NCBI GenBank assembly: GCA_002449555.1
Contig: DJXA01000232.1
Coordinates: 13,495 to 20,050, forward strand
Reading direction: 5' to 3'
Source: Atopobiaceae bacterium UBA7016
GTDB lineage: Bacteria > Actinomycetota > Coriobacteriia > Coriobacteriales > Atopobiaceae
Length of the DNA stretch: 6,556 nt
Below the pieces are notes generated by a model. That model was not told where the DNA came from. It did no database searches and saw only the letters and a program-made list of their open reading frames with translations. Shown one piece after another: positions 1 to 6,238 of this stretch (positions are counted from its first letter, which is position 1; each line of letters starts with the position of its first letter). Position numbers and translations under genes: made by a program.

Positions 1-773
1 AAGGGGATCATCACCTGCTGGCCGTTCACCACATAGGTGCCATCGGCGTTCTTTGCGGTGGCCGCCTCAGACACCTCCCAGATAAAGTCCCAGGTCAGGA
101 CGTCAGGCAGCGTGAAGCCCAGCGCCTCGACGTAGGTCTTGTTGACGTAGCAGATCTCGGTGGAGCGCATGTAGGGAATGGCATAGTGGGCATCGCCCAG
201 CACGCACTCAGAGAGGAACTGCGGCACGATTTCGGCCTCGGTGGGGCCGTCAAAGGCCAGCTCGGAGCCGCCCAGGCCGTACTTGGCGTTGGCGAACAGC
301 TCGTCCAGCGGCACCACCACGTTGGTGCCCGTCATGTACGTGGCGATGTGATCCGGGTAGGTGATGCACACGTTGGGCGTGGTGTTGGTGGCGATGTTGG
401 TGATGACGTCGTTGTAGATCTTGCCGTAGTCGGTGTAGAGGCGCATGTTGACGTGCACGTTGGGATACAGCGCCTCGAAGTCGGCGATGGCCTGCTCATA
501 GATCTTGGTCTGCGTCTTGTTGGTGTCGTTCTTGGCCCAGAAGGTGATCTCGTAGTCCTTCGAGGCGTCCCACTGCTCGGGCACCTCAAACGCCGGCAGG
601 CCCTGCGAGCCATGGCAGCCCGTAAGCAGGGCCGCGCAGGCGAGCAGAACCATGCAAAGGGCCACCAAGCGCGTCCTGGGGGCCACCCTCTCGCCGCGCC
701 GGGTGCGCCGAAGGGGTAGCCCCCAGGACGCACCGCTGCCAAGGCGAGTGTTCAAAAGCTGCTTCATGCTCAT
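1..773 (-). CDS. ABC transporter substrate-binding lipoprotein (family 1, sugar type), C-terminus beyond window
   Basis: This is the extracellular solute-binding lipoprotein of the importer encoded just upstream. About 257 residues are present and the C-terminus lies beyond base 1. The start is the ATG at 773, whose A overlaps the TAA stop of the preceding permease (TAATG), with GGGGAGG 11-12 bases upstream. A second ATG at 767 is possible. The lipobox is L50-T51-G52-C53 after a hydrophobic run at residues 36-50, so mature Cys53 should be lipidated. The mature part has the usual early family pattern: ITFWAKND, then IADFEALYPNV, then NDVITNIATNTTPNV, and later AIPYMRSTEICYVNK, which resembles maltose and glycerol-phosphate binding proteins. 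Oddly, the signal peptide has a 35-residue Arg-rich N-region. Residues 15-35 are encoded by a 61-bp palindrome (671-731). A GTG at 686 would give a normal-length signal peptide but lacks a properly spaced ribosome site. The substrate is unknown. Confidence 0.9.
   Translation of the reverse strand, partial: MSMKQLLNTRLGSGASWGLPLRRTRRGERVAPRTRLVALCMVLLACAALLTGCHGSQGLPAFEVPEQWDASKDYEITFWAKNDTNKTQTKIYEQAIADFEALYPNVHVNMRLYTDYGKIYNDVITNIATNTTPNVCITYPDHIATYMTGTNVVVPLDELFANAKYGLGGSELAFDGPTEAEIVPQFLSECVLGDAHYAIPYMRSTEICYVNKTYVEALGFTLPDVLTWDFIWEVSEAATAKNADGTYVVNGQQVMIP
671..731 (-). repeat. 61-bp near-perfect inverted repeat inside the signal-peptide coding region
   Basis: Arms 671-688 and 714-731 are complementary over 18 positions. 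The first 13 from each end are perfect. The one discrepancy (684/718) is a C-A mismatch in plus-strand RNA but a U-G wobble in the minus-strand mRNA. Weaker pairing continues inward to about 698/704 around a centre at 701. The element encodes residues 15-35 of the binding protein without a stop and supplies most of its unusual Arg-rich N-region. Removing about 60 nt would leave a normal-length lipoprotein signal sequence, so I infer an in-frame insertion of a palindromic element. A folded 5' coding region could also affect translation or mRNA stability. Confidence 0.8.
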
Positions 774-1645
774 TAGCCCTTCGTACCTCCCCTGGACACG
801 CCCTCCATGATCTTCTTGCGGAAGATGAGGAACATCACGATCAGCGGCACCGAGATGACCACGACCGCCGCCATCATGGCCGGCACGTTCTCGCGGCCAA
901 AGCCGTTCTCGCGAATCTCCTGAATGCCGTTGGAGACCAGGAAGTACAGCTGGTTGTCGGTAATGAGACGCGGCCACACGTAGCTGTTCCAGCACTCGAT
1001 GACCTTCAGCAGCACCACGGTGACGATGGTGGGGCGGCAGATGGGAATCATCACGTTGGTGAGGTACTTGAAGTCGCTGCAGCCATCCACCTTGGCGGCC
1101 TTGTACAGGTCGTCGGGGATCTGGTCGAAGTTCTCTTTCAGCAGGTAGATGTAGAAGACCGACGTCACGCTGGGCAGGATGAGACCGGTGAAGGTGTTGC
1201 GCAGGCCCCAGTTGGTGATGGTGACGAAGTTGGTAATGATGACAAGCTCGTTGGGGATCATCATCAGCGAGAGGAACGCCGTGAAGAGCAATCCGCGCCC
1301 CGCGAAGTCAAGCCGCGAGAAGGCGAAGGCCGCCAGCACGATGACCACCAGCATGAGCGCCGTGGTGACGCCCGTAAAGATGACAGTGTTCATGAAGTAG
1401 CGCGCGAGCGGCACGGCCGTGAAGGCGTCCTTGTAGTTCTGCAGCGTGGGCGACAGGGTGAAGAGCTGCGGGACGTACTCGGCGTTGTAGGCGCTGTAGC
1501 TCTTGATGGAGGTCAGCACCATCCAGTAAAACGGGAAGAGCACGATGAATGCCCACAGCGTCAGCAGCGTGTAGGTAACGACGGTGCGGATCTTCTGGGC
1601 ACGCGCGAAGGCGCGCTGGTCTTGTTCTTGGGTCATGTTGCTCAT
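773..1645 (-). CDS. Carbohydrate ABC transporter permease, MalG/UgpE type
   Basis: This inner-membrane permease (290 residues) should form half of the translocation channel with the MalF-type partner. Hydrophobic segments lie near residues 22-43, 88-110, 117-138, 152-170, 205-217 and 256-276, consistent with the six membrane spans of the MalG family. The cytoplasmic EAA loop that docks on the ATPase is at residues 181-205 (YKAAKVDG, then IPICRP). The C-terminus GVSRGGTKG is the usual MalG-like ending. The start ATG at 1645 overlaps the TGA of the upstream permease by four bases (ATGA). GAAGGAG lies about 12 bases upstream, and a second ATG three codons in (1636) cannot be excluded. Its TAA overlaps the start of the binding-protein gene by one base. 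Length is normal for the family and nothing appears broken. Confidence 0.95.
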   Translation of the reverse strand: MSNMTQEQDQRAFARAQKIRTVVTYTLLTLWAFIVLFPFYWMVLTSIKSYSAYNAEYVPQLFTLSPTLQNYKDAFTAVPLARYFMNTVIFTGVTTALMLVVIVLAAFAFSRLDFAGRGLLFTAFLSLMMIPNELVIITNFVTITNWGLRNTFTGLILPSVTSVFYIYLLKENFDQIPDDLYKAAKVDGCSDFKYLTNVMIPICRPTIVTVVLLKVIECWNSYVWPRLITDNQLYFLVSNGIQEIRENGFGRENVPAMMAAVVVISVPLIVMFLIFRKKIMEGVSRGGTKG

Positions 1646-2535
1646 GAGGTCTGCACGCTCCTTCTCTGAATCAGCAGGTTGATGCAGGTGATGGTCAGCA
1701 CAATGGCAAACAGCACCAGCGCCGCTGCCGACGCGTACGACGGATAGCCGCCGCCGTCGCCGTAGAGCATGTCATAGACGTAGCCCACGATGGTGTTCAT
1801 GCCCGCGGCGTTGAGGTTGGTGCCAAAGATTGCCACCACGTCGCCGTACGCCTTGAAGGCGCCGATGAAGCCCGTGATGATGAGGTAGAAGATCATGGGG
1901 CTGATCATGGGCAGCGTGATCTTGTAGAAGATGCGCCAGCTGCTGGTGCCGTCCACCTTGGCGGCCTTGTAGTAGTCGGGGTTGACGCTCGCCAGCGCGC
2001 TCGTCAGGATGAGCACCTTGAACGGCATGACCACCCACACGGTGTAGATGCACATGACGGTCATCTTTGCCCAGTACGGGCCGTCGATGAAGTCAACCGT
2101 GCTGCCGCCAAAGAAGTGGATGATCTGGTTGACGAAGCCGTCGGTGTAGGGCGTCTTCTGGAACAGAATCATGAAGACGAGGCCCACGGCCAGCGTGTTG
2201 GTGACGTAGGGCAGGAAAAAGATGGTCTGGTACAGCTCCTGCAGCTTCTTGATGGAGCTAAGGCCCACGCTGATGAGCAGCGCCAGGCCCGTGGAGAGCG
2301 GCACCGTGATGATGACCAGGATGAAGGTGTTCTTCAGCGCCTGGATGAAGTAGGTATCGCGCAGCACGTAGCTAAAGTTGTAAGTACCCACGCCAAAGAA
2401 GGTCTGCGACGCGGAGTTGTAGCCTTCCTCGAAGGAGTAGACGACAACGTCAAAGAGCGGGTACACCACAAACACGCCCAGAAACACCAGGGCGGGAATG
2501 AGGTAGAGCCAGCCCTTCATGCTTCTCGTATTCAT
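1642..2535 (-). CDS. Sugar ABC transporter permease, MalF/UgpA type
   Basis: This 297-residue membrane protein is the second channel subunit. Hydrophobic segments are visible near residues 9-33, 68-92, 103-126, 157-181, 209-227 and 267-289. The EAA loop lies at 188-212 (YYKAAKVDGTSSW, then ITLPMISP). The short N-terminus lacks the extra spans and large periplasmic loop of enteric MalF, so UgpA/LacF-like is the better comparison. The start ATG at 2535 overlaps the ATPase stop codon (ATGA) and has GTGAGG 8-9 bases upstream. An ATG at 2520 is an internal alternative. The four-base overlaps at both ends indicate translational coupling with the neighbouring subunits. Substrate specificity cannot be deduced. 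Confidence 0.95.
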   Translation of the reverse strand: MNTRSMKGWLYLIPALVFLGVFVVYPLFDVVVYSFEEGYNSASQTFFGVGTYNFSYVLRDTYFIQALKNTFILVIITVPLSTGLALLISVGLSSIKKLQELYQTIFFLPYVTNTLAVGLVFMILFQKTPYTDGFVNQIIHFFGGSTVDFIDGPYWAKMTVMCIYTVWVVMPFKVLILTSALASVNPDYYKAAKVDGTSSWRIFYKITLPMISPMIFYLIITGFIGAFKAYGDVVAIFGTNLNAAGMNTIVGYVYDMLYGDGGGYPSYASAAALVLFAIVLTITCINLLIQRRSVQTS

Positions 2536-3725
2536 GCGGTTGCCTCACTCTCGGCGGCCGCGGCCCTCGTGCCCGCAGCAGCGCGTGCCTCGCGAGCCAT
2601 GACATCCGCAGGCTCTTCCATGGTCTCGCCAAAGAAGTGGATGCGCTCGCAGGTGTCGTAGTCAAACAGGCGGGTCTTCTCGGGGCGCAGGCGGAAGCGG
2701 ACGATGTCGCTCGCCGTGTCGATGCGAGCATCCGAGCTGACGATGGCGCGCATCTGTACGCCGTCGTGGGCATCGTGCGTGGACACGACGCTGGTGTCGC
2801 GGCCCATGCGCTCGACAGCCACCAGGTGACAGGTCAGCGGGCCGTCGGCAGCGGGGATGAAGCCCTCGGGGCGCACGCCGGCCCACACGTGACCGTCCTG
2901 GGCGCCGTGTACGTCCATTACCTCTTGCGTACCGATGAAGAGCCTCTCCTTCTCCACGCGGCCCTCGAAGACGTTGATGGGCGGCGTGCCGAGGAACTTG
3001 GAGACGAACAGGTTCTCGGGCTCGTCATAGACAAACTGCGGGCGGCCCACCTGACGGATGATGCCCTTCTCCATGACGACGATCTCGTCGCAGATGGACA
3101 TGGCCTCTTCCTGATCGTGCGTGACGAAGATGGTGGTGATGCCCGTCTCGCGCTGGATGCGGCGGATCTCCTCGCGCGTGGAGAGGCGCAGGCGCGCGTC
3201 CAGGTTGGAGAGCGGCTCGTCCAGAAGCAGCACCTTGGGCATCTTGACCAGCGCGCGGGCAATAGCCACGCGCTGCTGCTGGCCGCCGGACATCTCGTTA
3301 GGTTTGCGGTCGAGCAGCTCGCTGATCTGCACCAGGCCAGCGGCTTCCTCCACGCGGCGCAGCATCTCTTGCTTGGAGAGCTTGTCTGGACCCTTGAGGT
3401 TCTCGAGCGGGAACATGATGTTCTGCCGCACCGTCATGTGCGGGTAGAGCGCATAGCTCTGGAACACCATGCCCACCCCACGCAACTCGGGGGTGAGCTT
3501 GGTGACGTCGGTGTCACCAAACCAGATCTTTCCCTCGGTCGGTTGCTCGAGGCCGCAAATCATGTTGAGTGTGGTGGACTTTCCGCAGCCCGACGGTCCA
3601 AGCAAGCCGACGAGCTTGCCATCGGGGATGGTGAGATCGAAGTCGTCGACGGCGGTAAAGACGCCGCCAACCTTCTTGTCTCGGTTGGGGTAACGCTTGC
3701 TGATGTGCTCTAGGACGATTTTCAT
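2532..3725 (-). CDS. ABC transporter ATP-binding protein, MalK/UgpC/MsmK type
   Basis: This cytoplasmic ATPase (397 residues) powers the importer. Motifs in order are Walker A GPSGCGKST at 43-51, Q-loop Q89, signature MSGGQQQR at 145-152, Walker B VLLLDE at 165-170, D-loop SNLDA at 173-177 and switch His203. A C-terminal regulatory (TOBE-like) region follows from about residue 240, with GVRPEGF as its typical signature. The tail after about residue 370 is Ala- and Glu-rich (AREARAAAG...AAAAESEATA) and looks longer than usual. I chose the ATG at 3725 (MKIVLEHISKRYP, a typical family N-terminus) with AGGAAAAGG just upstream. A longer open frame to a TTG at 3833 would translate the leader and adds nothing family-like. 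It is the first gene of the importer operon and overlaps the next gene by ATGA. MsmK/MalK-type ATPases can serve several importers, but this one is tied to its own permeases here. Confidence 0.95.
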   Translation of the reverse strand: MKIVLEHISKRYPNRDKKVGGVFTAVDDFDLTIPDGKLVGLLGPSGCGKSTTLNMICGLEQPTEGKIWFGDTDVTKLTPELRGVGMVFQSYALYPHMTVRQNIMFPLENLKGPDKLSKQEMLRRVEEAAGLVQISELLDRKPNEMSGGQQQRVAIARALVKMPKVLLLDEPLSNLDARLRLSTREEIRRIQRETGITTIFVTHDQEEAMSICDEIVVMEKGIIRQVGRPQFVYDEPENLFVSKFLGTPPINVFEGRVEKERLFIGTQEVMDVHGAQDGHVWAGVRPEGFIPAADGPLTCHLVAVERMGRDTSVVSTHDAHDGVQMRAIVSSDARIDTASDIVRFRLRPEKTRLFDYDTCERIHFFGETMEEPADVMAREARAAAGTRAAAAESEATA

Positions 3726-3778
3726 AAGCCTTTTCCTATGACGTGGGATTGGGTCCGTGCTAACCGTAAGGCCGTTGT

Positions 3779-3788
3779 CAATTGTACT
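3779..3788 (-). promoter_or_regulatory. Candidate -10 region or operator of the ABC importer operon (shared AGTACAATTG motif)
   Basis: The leader before the ATPase gene (3726-3884) holds no credible gene. On the minus strand it contains AGTACAATTGACA. TACAAT (3781-3786) fits a -10 hexamer and would give a leader of roughly 50 nt, but no convincing -35 is present 16-18 bases upstream. The same ten bases occur before the zinc-ribbon gene (5436-5445). A TTGACA at 3776-3781 also looks like a -35 but lacks a -10 at 17 bases. The assignment is tentative. Confidence 0.35.
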
Positions 3789-3884
3789 GTTATGGAGACG
3801 GTATGGAGCCTGCGCACAAGGCTTAGTCGGCAAGTTGAAATGCTGGTTTCTCGGGCGCGTATGACCACAACAGCGATAGCAAAT

Positions 3885-3916
3885 GGGGCTCTTGCCTTAC
3901 GTAAGACAAGAGCCCC
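3885..3916 (-). terminator. Probable transcription terminator hairpin after the zinc-ribbon gene
   Basis: Arms 3885-3894 and 3907-3916 are perfectly complementary (GGGGCTCTTG / CAAGAGCCCC). In minus-strand RNA the stem continues through a U-G wobble (3906/3895) and three more pairs to an ACGU tetraloop, about 14 pairs in all. In plus-strand RNA the same position is a C-A mismatch. It begins 36 nt after the stop of the upstream gene and separates it from the importer operon. The following run is only AUUUGCU, so the U-tract is weak. Confidence 0.6.
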
Positions 3917-3952
3917 AAGGAGCCATTCTTTCCCTATGCGAGATCTGAAGGA

Positions 3953-5392
3953 CTAGCCATTGCTGGCGCGTGAAAACAGAATGCAGTTAATCGCCGCAAA
4001 GAGGTAGTGGGCATAGCCATTCAAGGCAAGCTTCACCTTCTGACCGTCACGATAGACAAGCGTAAGGCCACCCCCTTCGGACCTGCACGCGCAAAGAAGG
4101 TCGTCGTAGTGCACCGGCATGATCGGAGCTTCCTTCTGGTTGCCGAGCCGCACGGTATCCACGGCGAAGGAATCCACGGCTATGAGGAAGCCGCCTTTGC
4201 CTGACAGCATATTGGTCTCGTCGTGAAGGTACACGATGTCACTGAACCGCACATCCGGCGCATAGCGTGCCGACGCGCCGACGAACGCATCCAGGCCGAT
4301 GGTCTGCTGAGTCTCCAGCTTGGGAACGGCATGCCCCTCACATAGGTTGCCGTCGACCCATGCCAAAATGGCTTTGATAGCCTTGAGCTTGTTCGCAAAG
4401 GTGTTCATGGGCGGCACCCCGGGGAGCCCTGCAGTAAGCCGTGTGGTGTAGTAGCGCAGGTACTCTATATCGTCCATGGTGGCGCCGGACTGCTCCACGA
4501 CCTTGCAGAGCCAATCGCAGTCGTCAACAACGCCCAACGCGTTTGAGGGGACATGGCGCCTGAATGCCTGGTCACGCCTCTCTTGGAGAAACTCGATGAT
4601 CTGGTGAGCGCACTCGTAGGCACCGTCAACGCTGCTTGGGGCTGTTGCCTTTGGCCCGCACACGTTGATGGGAACCTTACCAAGACCAGAGTCATCGCCG
4701 TCGAGCGTGAGCACCACCTTCATCTCGGTTGGCTCTTCGCCCCCGGGAATCGATGGCAAGTCCGCATACGGGCTCGAATACCGTCTGCCCCTGAAGAAGA
4801 GCAAGATGCGCCTCAGAATCCCTCTCAGCGAATCTACCAGCGTGTTGATGCTGATGGCGGACTCGAGCTCCCCAAAGTAGCGGGATGACTTGACCACCAT
4901 CTGATAGTCAACAATCCCATCAAGCGAGAATACGAGCGGCTTTTTGCTATCCGGGATGGCCCACCACCCATGCACCTCGTCAACCTCAAGGGTGGGACGG
5001 TCGAGCCTCCTTCCCGAATAGAACGTCTTGGTCGCGGTGAACTCGGTCTCGTAGAGACCCTGCAACCTGCCCACATTAGCAACGTGCTGCCTGACCTGAC
5101 CGGAGCTCATCTTCTTCAGCATTGAAGAGGTCACGATGTCGCTGAGCTTCTCGCGACACTCCTTGCAGACGAGACGGCCATCTGCCGTCCGCTTGGCATG
5201 CGACGAACTTGCGTGTTCTCCGCAGATGACGCATACCTCTTCACGATGACCGTGCTGAGGACGAGGCCCCCCGATGTCGTCAGGCAGCTTCTCAAGCGCC
5301 GCCGCAACACCGTCCTCTGCATTTGCGGCGACGTACTCGTGGACTTCCACAGAAGCCACCTTCAGGCTTTCCTTAAGCTGCTCGTCTGCCAC
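3953..5392 (-). CDS. Zinc-ribbon protein of unknown function (DUF4428-like N-terminus)
   Basis: I do not recognise a defined function. The predicted protein has 479 residues. A short acidic N-terminus (1-50) is followed by a four-Cys zinc ribbon, C54-x2-C57 and C76-x2-C79, spaced as in DUF4428-type domains. A segment (residues 115-170, including GWWAIPDSKKPLVFSLDGI) then resembles the beta-rich region that follows such ribbons. The centre (180-340) has helical and basic stretches. The C-terminal 80 residues (about 395-472: GKGGFLIAVDSFAV, then HYDDLL, then GGLTLVYRDGQKVKLALNG) read like a small PH-like beta domain, which is an inference from pattern only. No signal peptide or clear membrane span is seen. 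The start is the GTG at 5392 with AGAGG seven to eight bases upstream; a TTG at 5428 is in frame but has no ribosome site and sits just after the putative -10. It looks like an independent unit between two operons. Confidence 0.8.
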   Translation of the reverse strand: MADEQLKESLKVASVEVHEYVAANAEDGVAAALEKLPDDIGGPRPQHGHREEVCVICGEHASSSHAKRTADGRLVCKECREKLSDIVTSSMLKKMSSGQVRQHVANVGRLQGLYETEFTATKTFYSGRRLDRPTLEVDEVHGWWAIPDSKKPLVFSLDGIVDYQMVVKSSRYFGELESAISINTLVDSLRGILRRILLFFRGRRYSSPYADLPSIPGGEEPTEMKVVLTLDGDDSGLGKVPINVCGPKATAPSSVDGAYECAHQIIEFLQERRDQAFRRHVPSNALGVVDDCDWLCKVVEQSGATMDDIEYLRYYTTRLTAGLPGVPPMNTFANKLKAIKAILAWVDGNLCEGHAVPKLETQQTIGLDAFVGASARYAPDVRFSDIVYLHDETNMLSGKGGFLIAVDSFAVDTVRLGNQKEAPIMPVHYDDLLCACRSEGGGLTLVYRDGQKVKLALNGYAHYLFAAINCILFSRASNG

Positions 5393-5435
5393 GGCGACAC
5401 CTCTCGTCCCTCGACAACGGGTAGTCAAACACTGC

Positions 5436-5445
5436 CAATTGTACT
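5436..5445 (-). promoter_or_regulatory. Candidate -10 region or operator of the zinc-ribbon gene
   Basis: The minus strand reads CTAGTACAATTGGCA. TACAAT (5438-5443) matches a -10 hexamer at five of six positions and would place transcription about 39 nt before the GTG start at 5392. A -35 at the expected distance would fall inside the palindrome at 5452-5484 and is not recognisable. The ten bases AGTACAATTG are identical to those upstream of the importer ATPase gene, so it could equally be a shared regulator site. Confidence 0.4.
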
Positions 5446-5451
5446 AGCCGC

Positions 5452-5484
5452 CATGCAACACGGGTTCGGAACCCGCATTGCATG
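5452..5484 (-). repeat. 33-bp palindrome / RNA hairpin between nrdG and the zinc-ribbon gene
   Basis: The sequence is symmetric about base 5468, with inner arms CGGGTTC/GAACCCG and outer arms ATGCAA/TTGCAT. The only two unmatched positions (5459/5477 and 5460/5476) become G-U and U-G wobbles in minus-strand RNA and C-A/A-C mismatches in plus-strand RNA. About 15 pairs can form around a three-base loop. It starts 12 nt after the nrdG stop. No U-tract follows, so it may protect or terminate the nrd transcript by another route, or act as a DNA operator overlapping the next promoter. Confidence 0.6.
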
Positions 5485-5496
5485 CTTGGCACGTTG

Positions 5497-6222
5497 CTAC
5501 GCGCGGCGGAATTCGTAGTGTTCGAAAAGGCCTGGGAGTTCCTCGGGGACATCGGAGGGGTAGACCGTCTCGTCAGGAAGCTCGCCCGTCGTGCCAATGT
5601 GGCGATATGCCTGCACGGCCCAGTTGGTCACGCCACGGGCCGCGAGGTCGTGACCGATCGTGCGGATGTCCTCCCCGGAAAGCAGTGCTGGATGCCACGT
5701 GGTCCGCGCCTCCATGGCAACGCCCGCGTCCAGGATGGCCGTGAGGCTCGCGAGCGCCGCCTTGCCGGACGCGTGGCCTCGCGTCACGCGGTCATACGCA
5801 TCCCACGGCGCCTTCACGTCGAGGCCCACCCAATCCAGATATGGCAAGGCCTCGAGCAGGCGATCGGGGAATGCGCCGCAGGTATGGAGGCCAACCTCAA
5901 AGCCCATCTCCTTGGCCTCGCGCATGGAGTCGAGCACGGCGGCCTGCGCAAGCGGCTCTCCTCCCGAGAAGACCACGCCGTCAAGTAGGCCGCGGCGCGC
6001 TCCAAGCAGCCGGAAGAGGTCGGCGTCGGTGGCGGTTGCCGCCTCGCGCGTCTGCAGCGCGGCGTTTTGGCAGTACGGGCAGCGCCAGGGGCAGCCCGCC
6101 AAGAACGCCACGCAGGCGAGCTTGCCCGGCCAGTCAACCGTTGAGAAGGGTTGGATACCCCCTATGAGCAGTGGGCGCCGGCCGCCCTCTTGGCAGCCGA
6201 CGCCCGGCGTCAGCGAAGTCAT
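5497..6222 (-). CDS. nrdG: Anaerobic ribonucleoside-triphosphate reductase activating protein (radical SAM)
   Basis: This activase uses S-adenosylmethionine and a [4Fe-4S] cluster to create the glycyl radical of class III ribonucleotide reductase, which makes deoxynucleotides without oxygen. The 241 residues contain the cluster motif C44-x3-C48-x2-C51 (GCPWRCPYCQN), FSGGEP at 85-90 for SAM binding, GLHTCG at 111-116 and DWVGLDVKAP at 130-139. The N-terminal GGIQPFSTVDWPGKLACVAF matches the NrdG2 subtype, which is longer than enteric NrdG (about 154 residues). The start ATG at 6222 is 16 bases after the stop of the small NrdD-like gene, with only a weak ribosome site (GCGGACAG). No other usual start codon lies between it and the conserved region. 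The first 18 residues are a little longer than typical. It shares an operon and the NrdR-box promoter with the upstream gene. A role on another glycyl-radical enzyme is less likely given that partner. Confidence 0.9.
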   Translation of the reverse strand: MTSLTPGVGCQEGGRRPLLIGGIQPFSTVDWPGKLACVAFLAGCPWRCPYCQNAALQTREAATATDADLFRLLGARRGLLDGVVFSGGEPLAQAAVLDSMREAKEMGFEVGLHTCGAFPDRLLEALPYLDWVGLDVKAPWDAYDRVTRGHASGKAALASLTAILDAGVAMEARTTWHPALLSGEDIRTIGHDLAARGVTNWAVQAYRHIGTTGELPDETVYPSDVPEELPGLFEHYEFRRA

Positions 6223-6238
6223 GACGCGCGCTGTCCGC

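Noticed and set aside
686..688. Alternative GTG start of the binding protein inside the palindrome
   Set aside because: It would give a neat short signal peptide, but the purine-rich stretch directly abuts it and it would be buried in a strong stem. The TAATG-coupled ATG with GGGGAGG is better supported.
186..719. Plus-strand open frame of 177 codons opposite the binding protein
   Set aside because: Its Val/Gly/His-rich product mirrors the binding-protein codons, while the minus frame has a lipobox and family pattern.
2637..3713. Long plus-strand open frame of 358 codons opposite the ATPase gene
   Set aside because: It is fully antisense to a gene with all ABC ATPase motifs, its product is a low-complexity His/Asp/Ala/Leu-rich sequence with no family pattern, and it is a typical mirror frame in GC-rich DNA.
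3776..3781. TTGACA on the minus strand as a -35 for the importer operon
   Set aside because: The sequence 17 bases downstream (ACGGAC) is not a -10, so the hexamer alone is not convincing.
3726..3833. 36-residue N-terminal extension of the ATPase from a TTG
   Set aside because: It lacks a ribosome site, includes the probable promoter region, and the ATG at 3725 begins exactly at the family's usual N-terminus.
5393..5428. 12-residue extension of the zinc-ribbon protein from a TTG
   Set aside because: There is no ribosome site ahead of it and it lies within ten bases of the putative -10, whereas the GTG at 5392 has AGAGG at good spacing.
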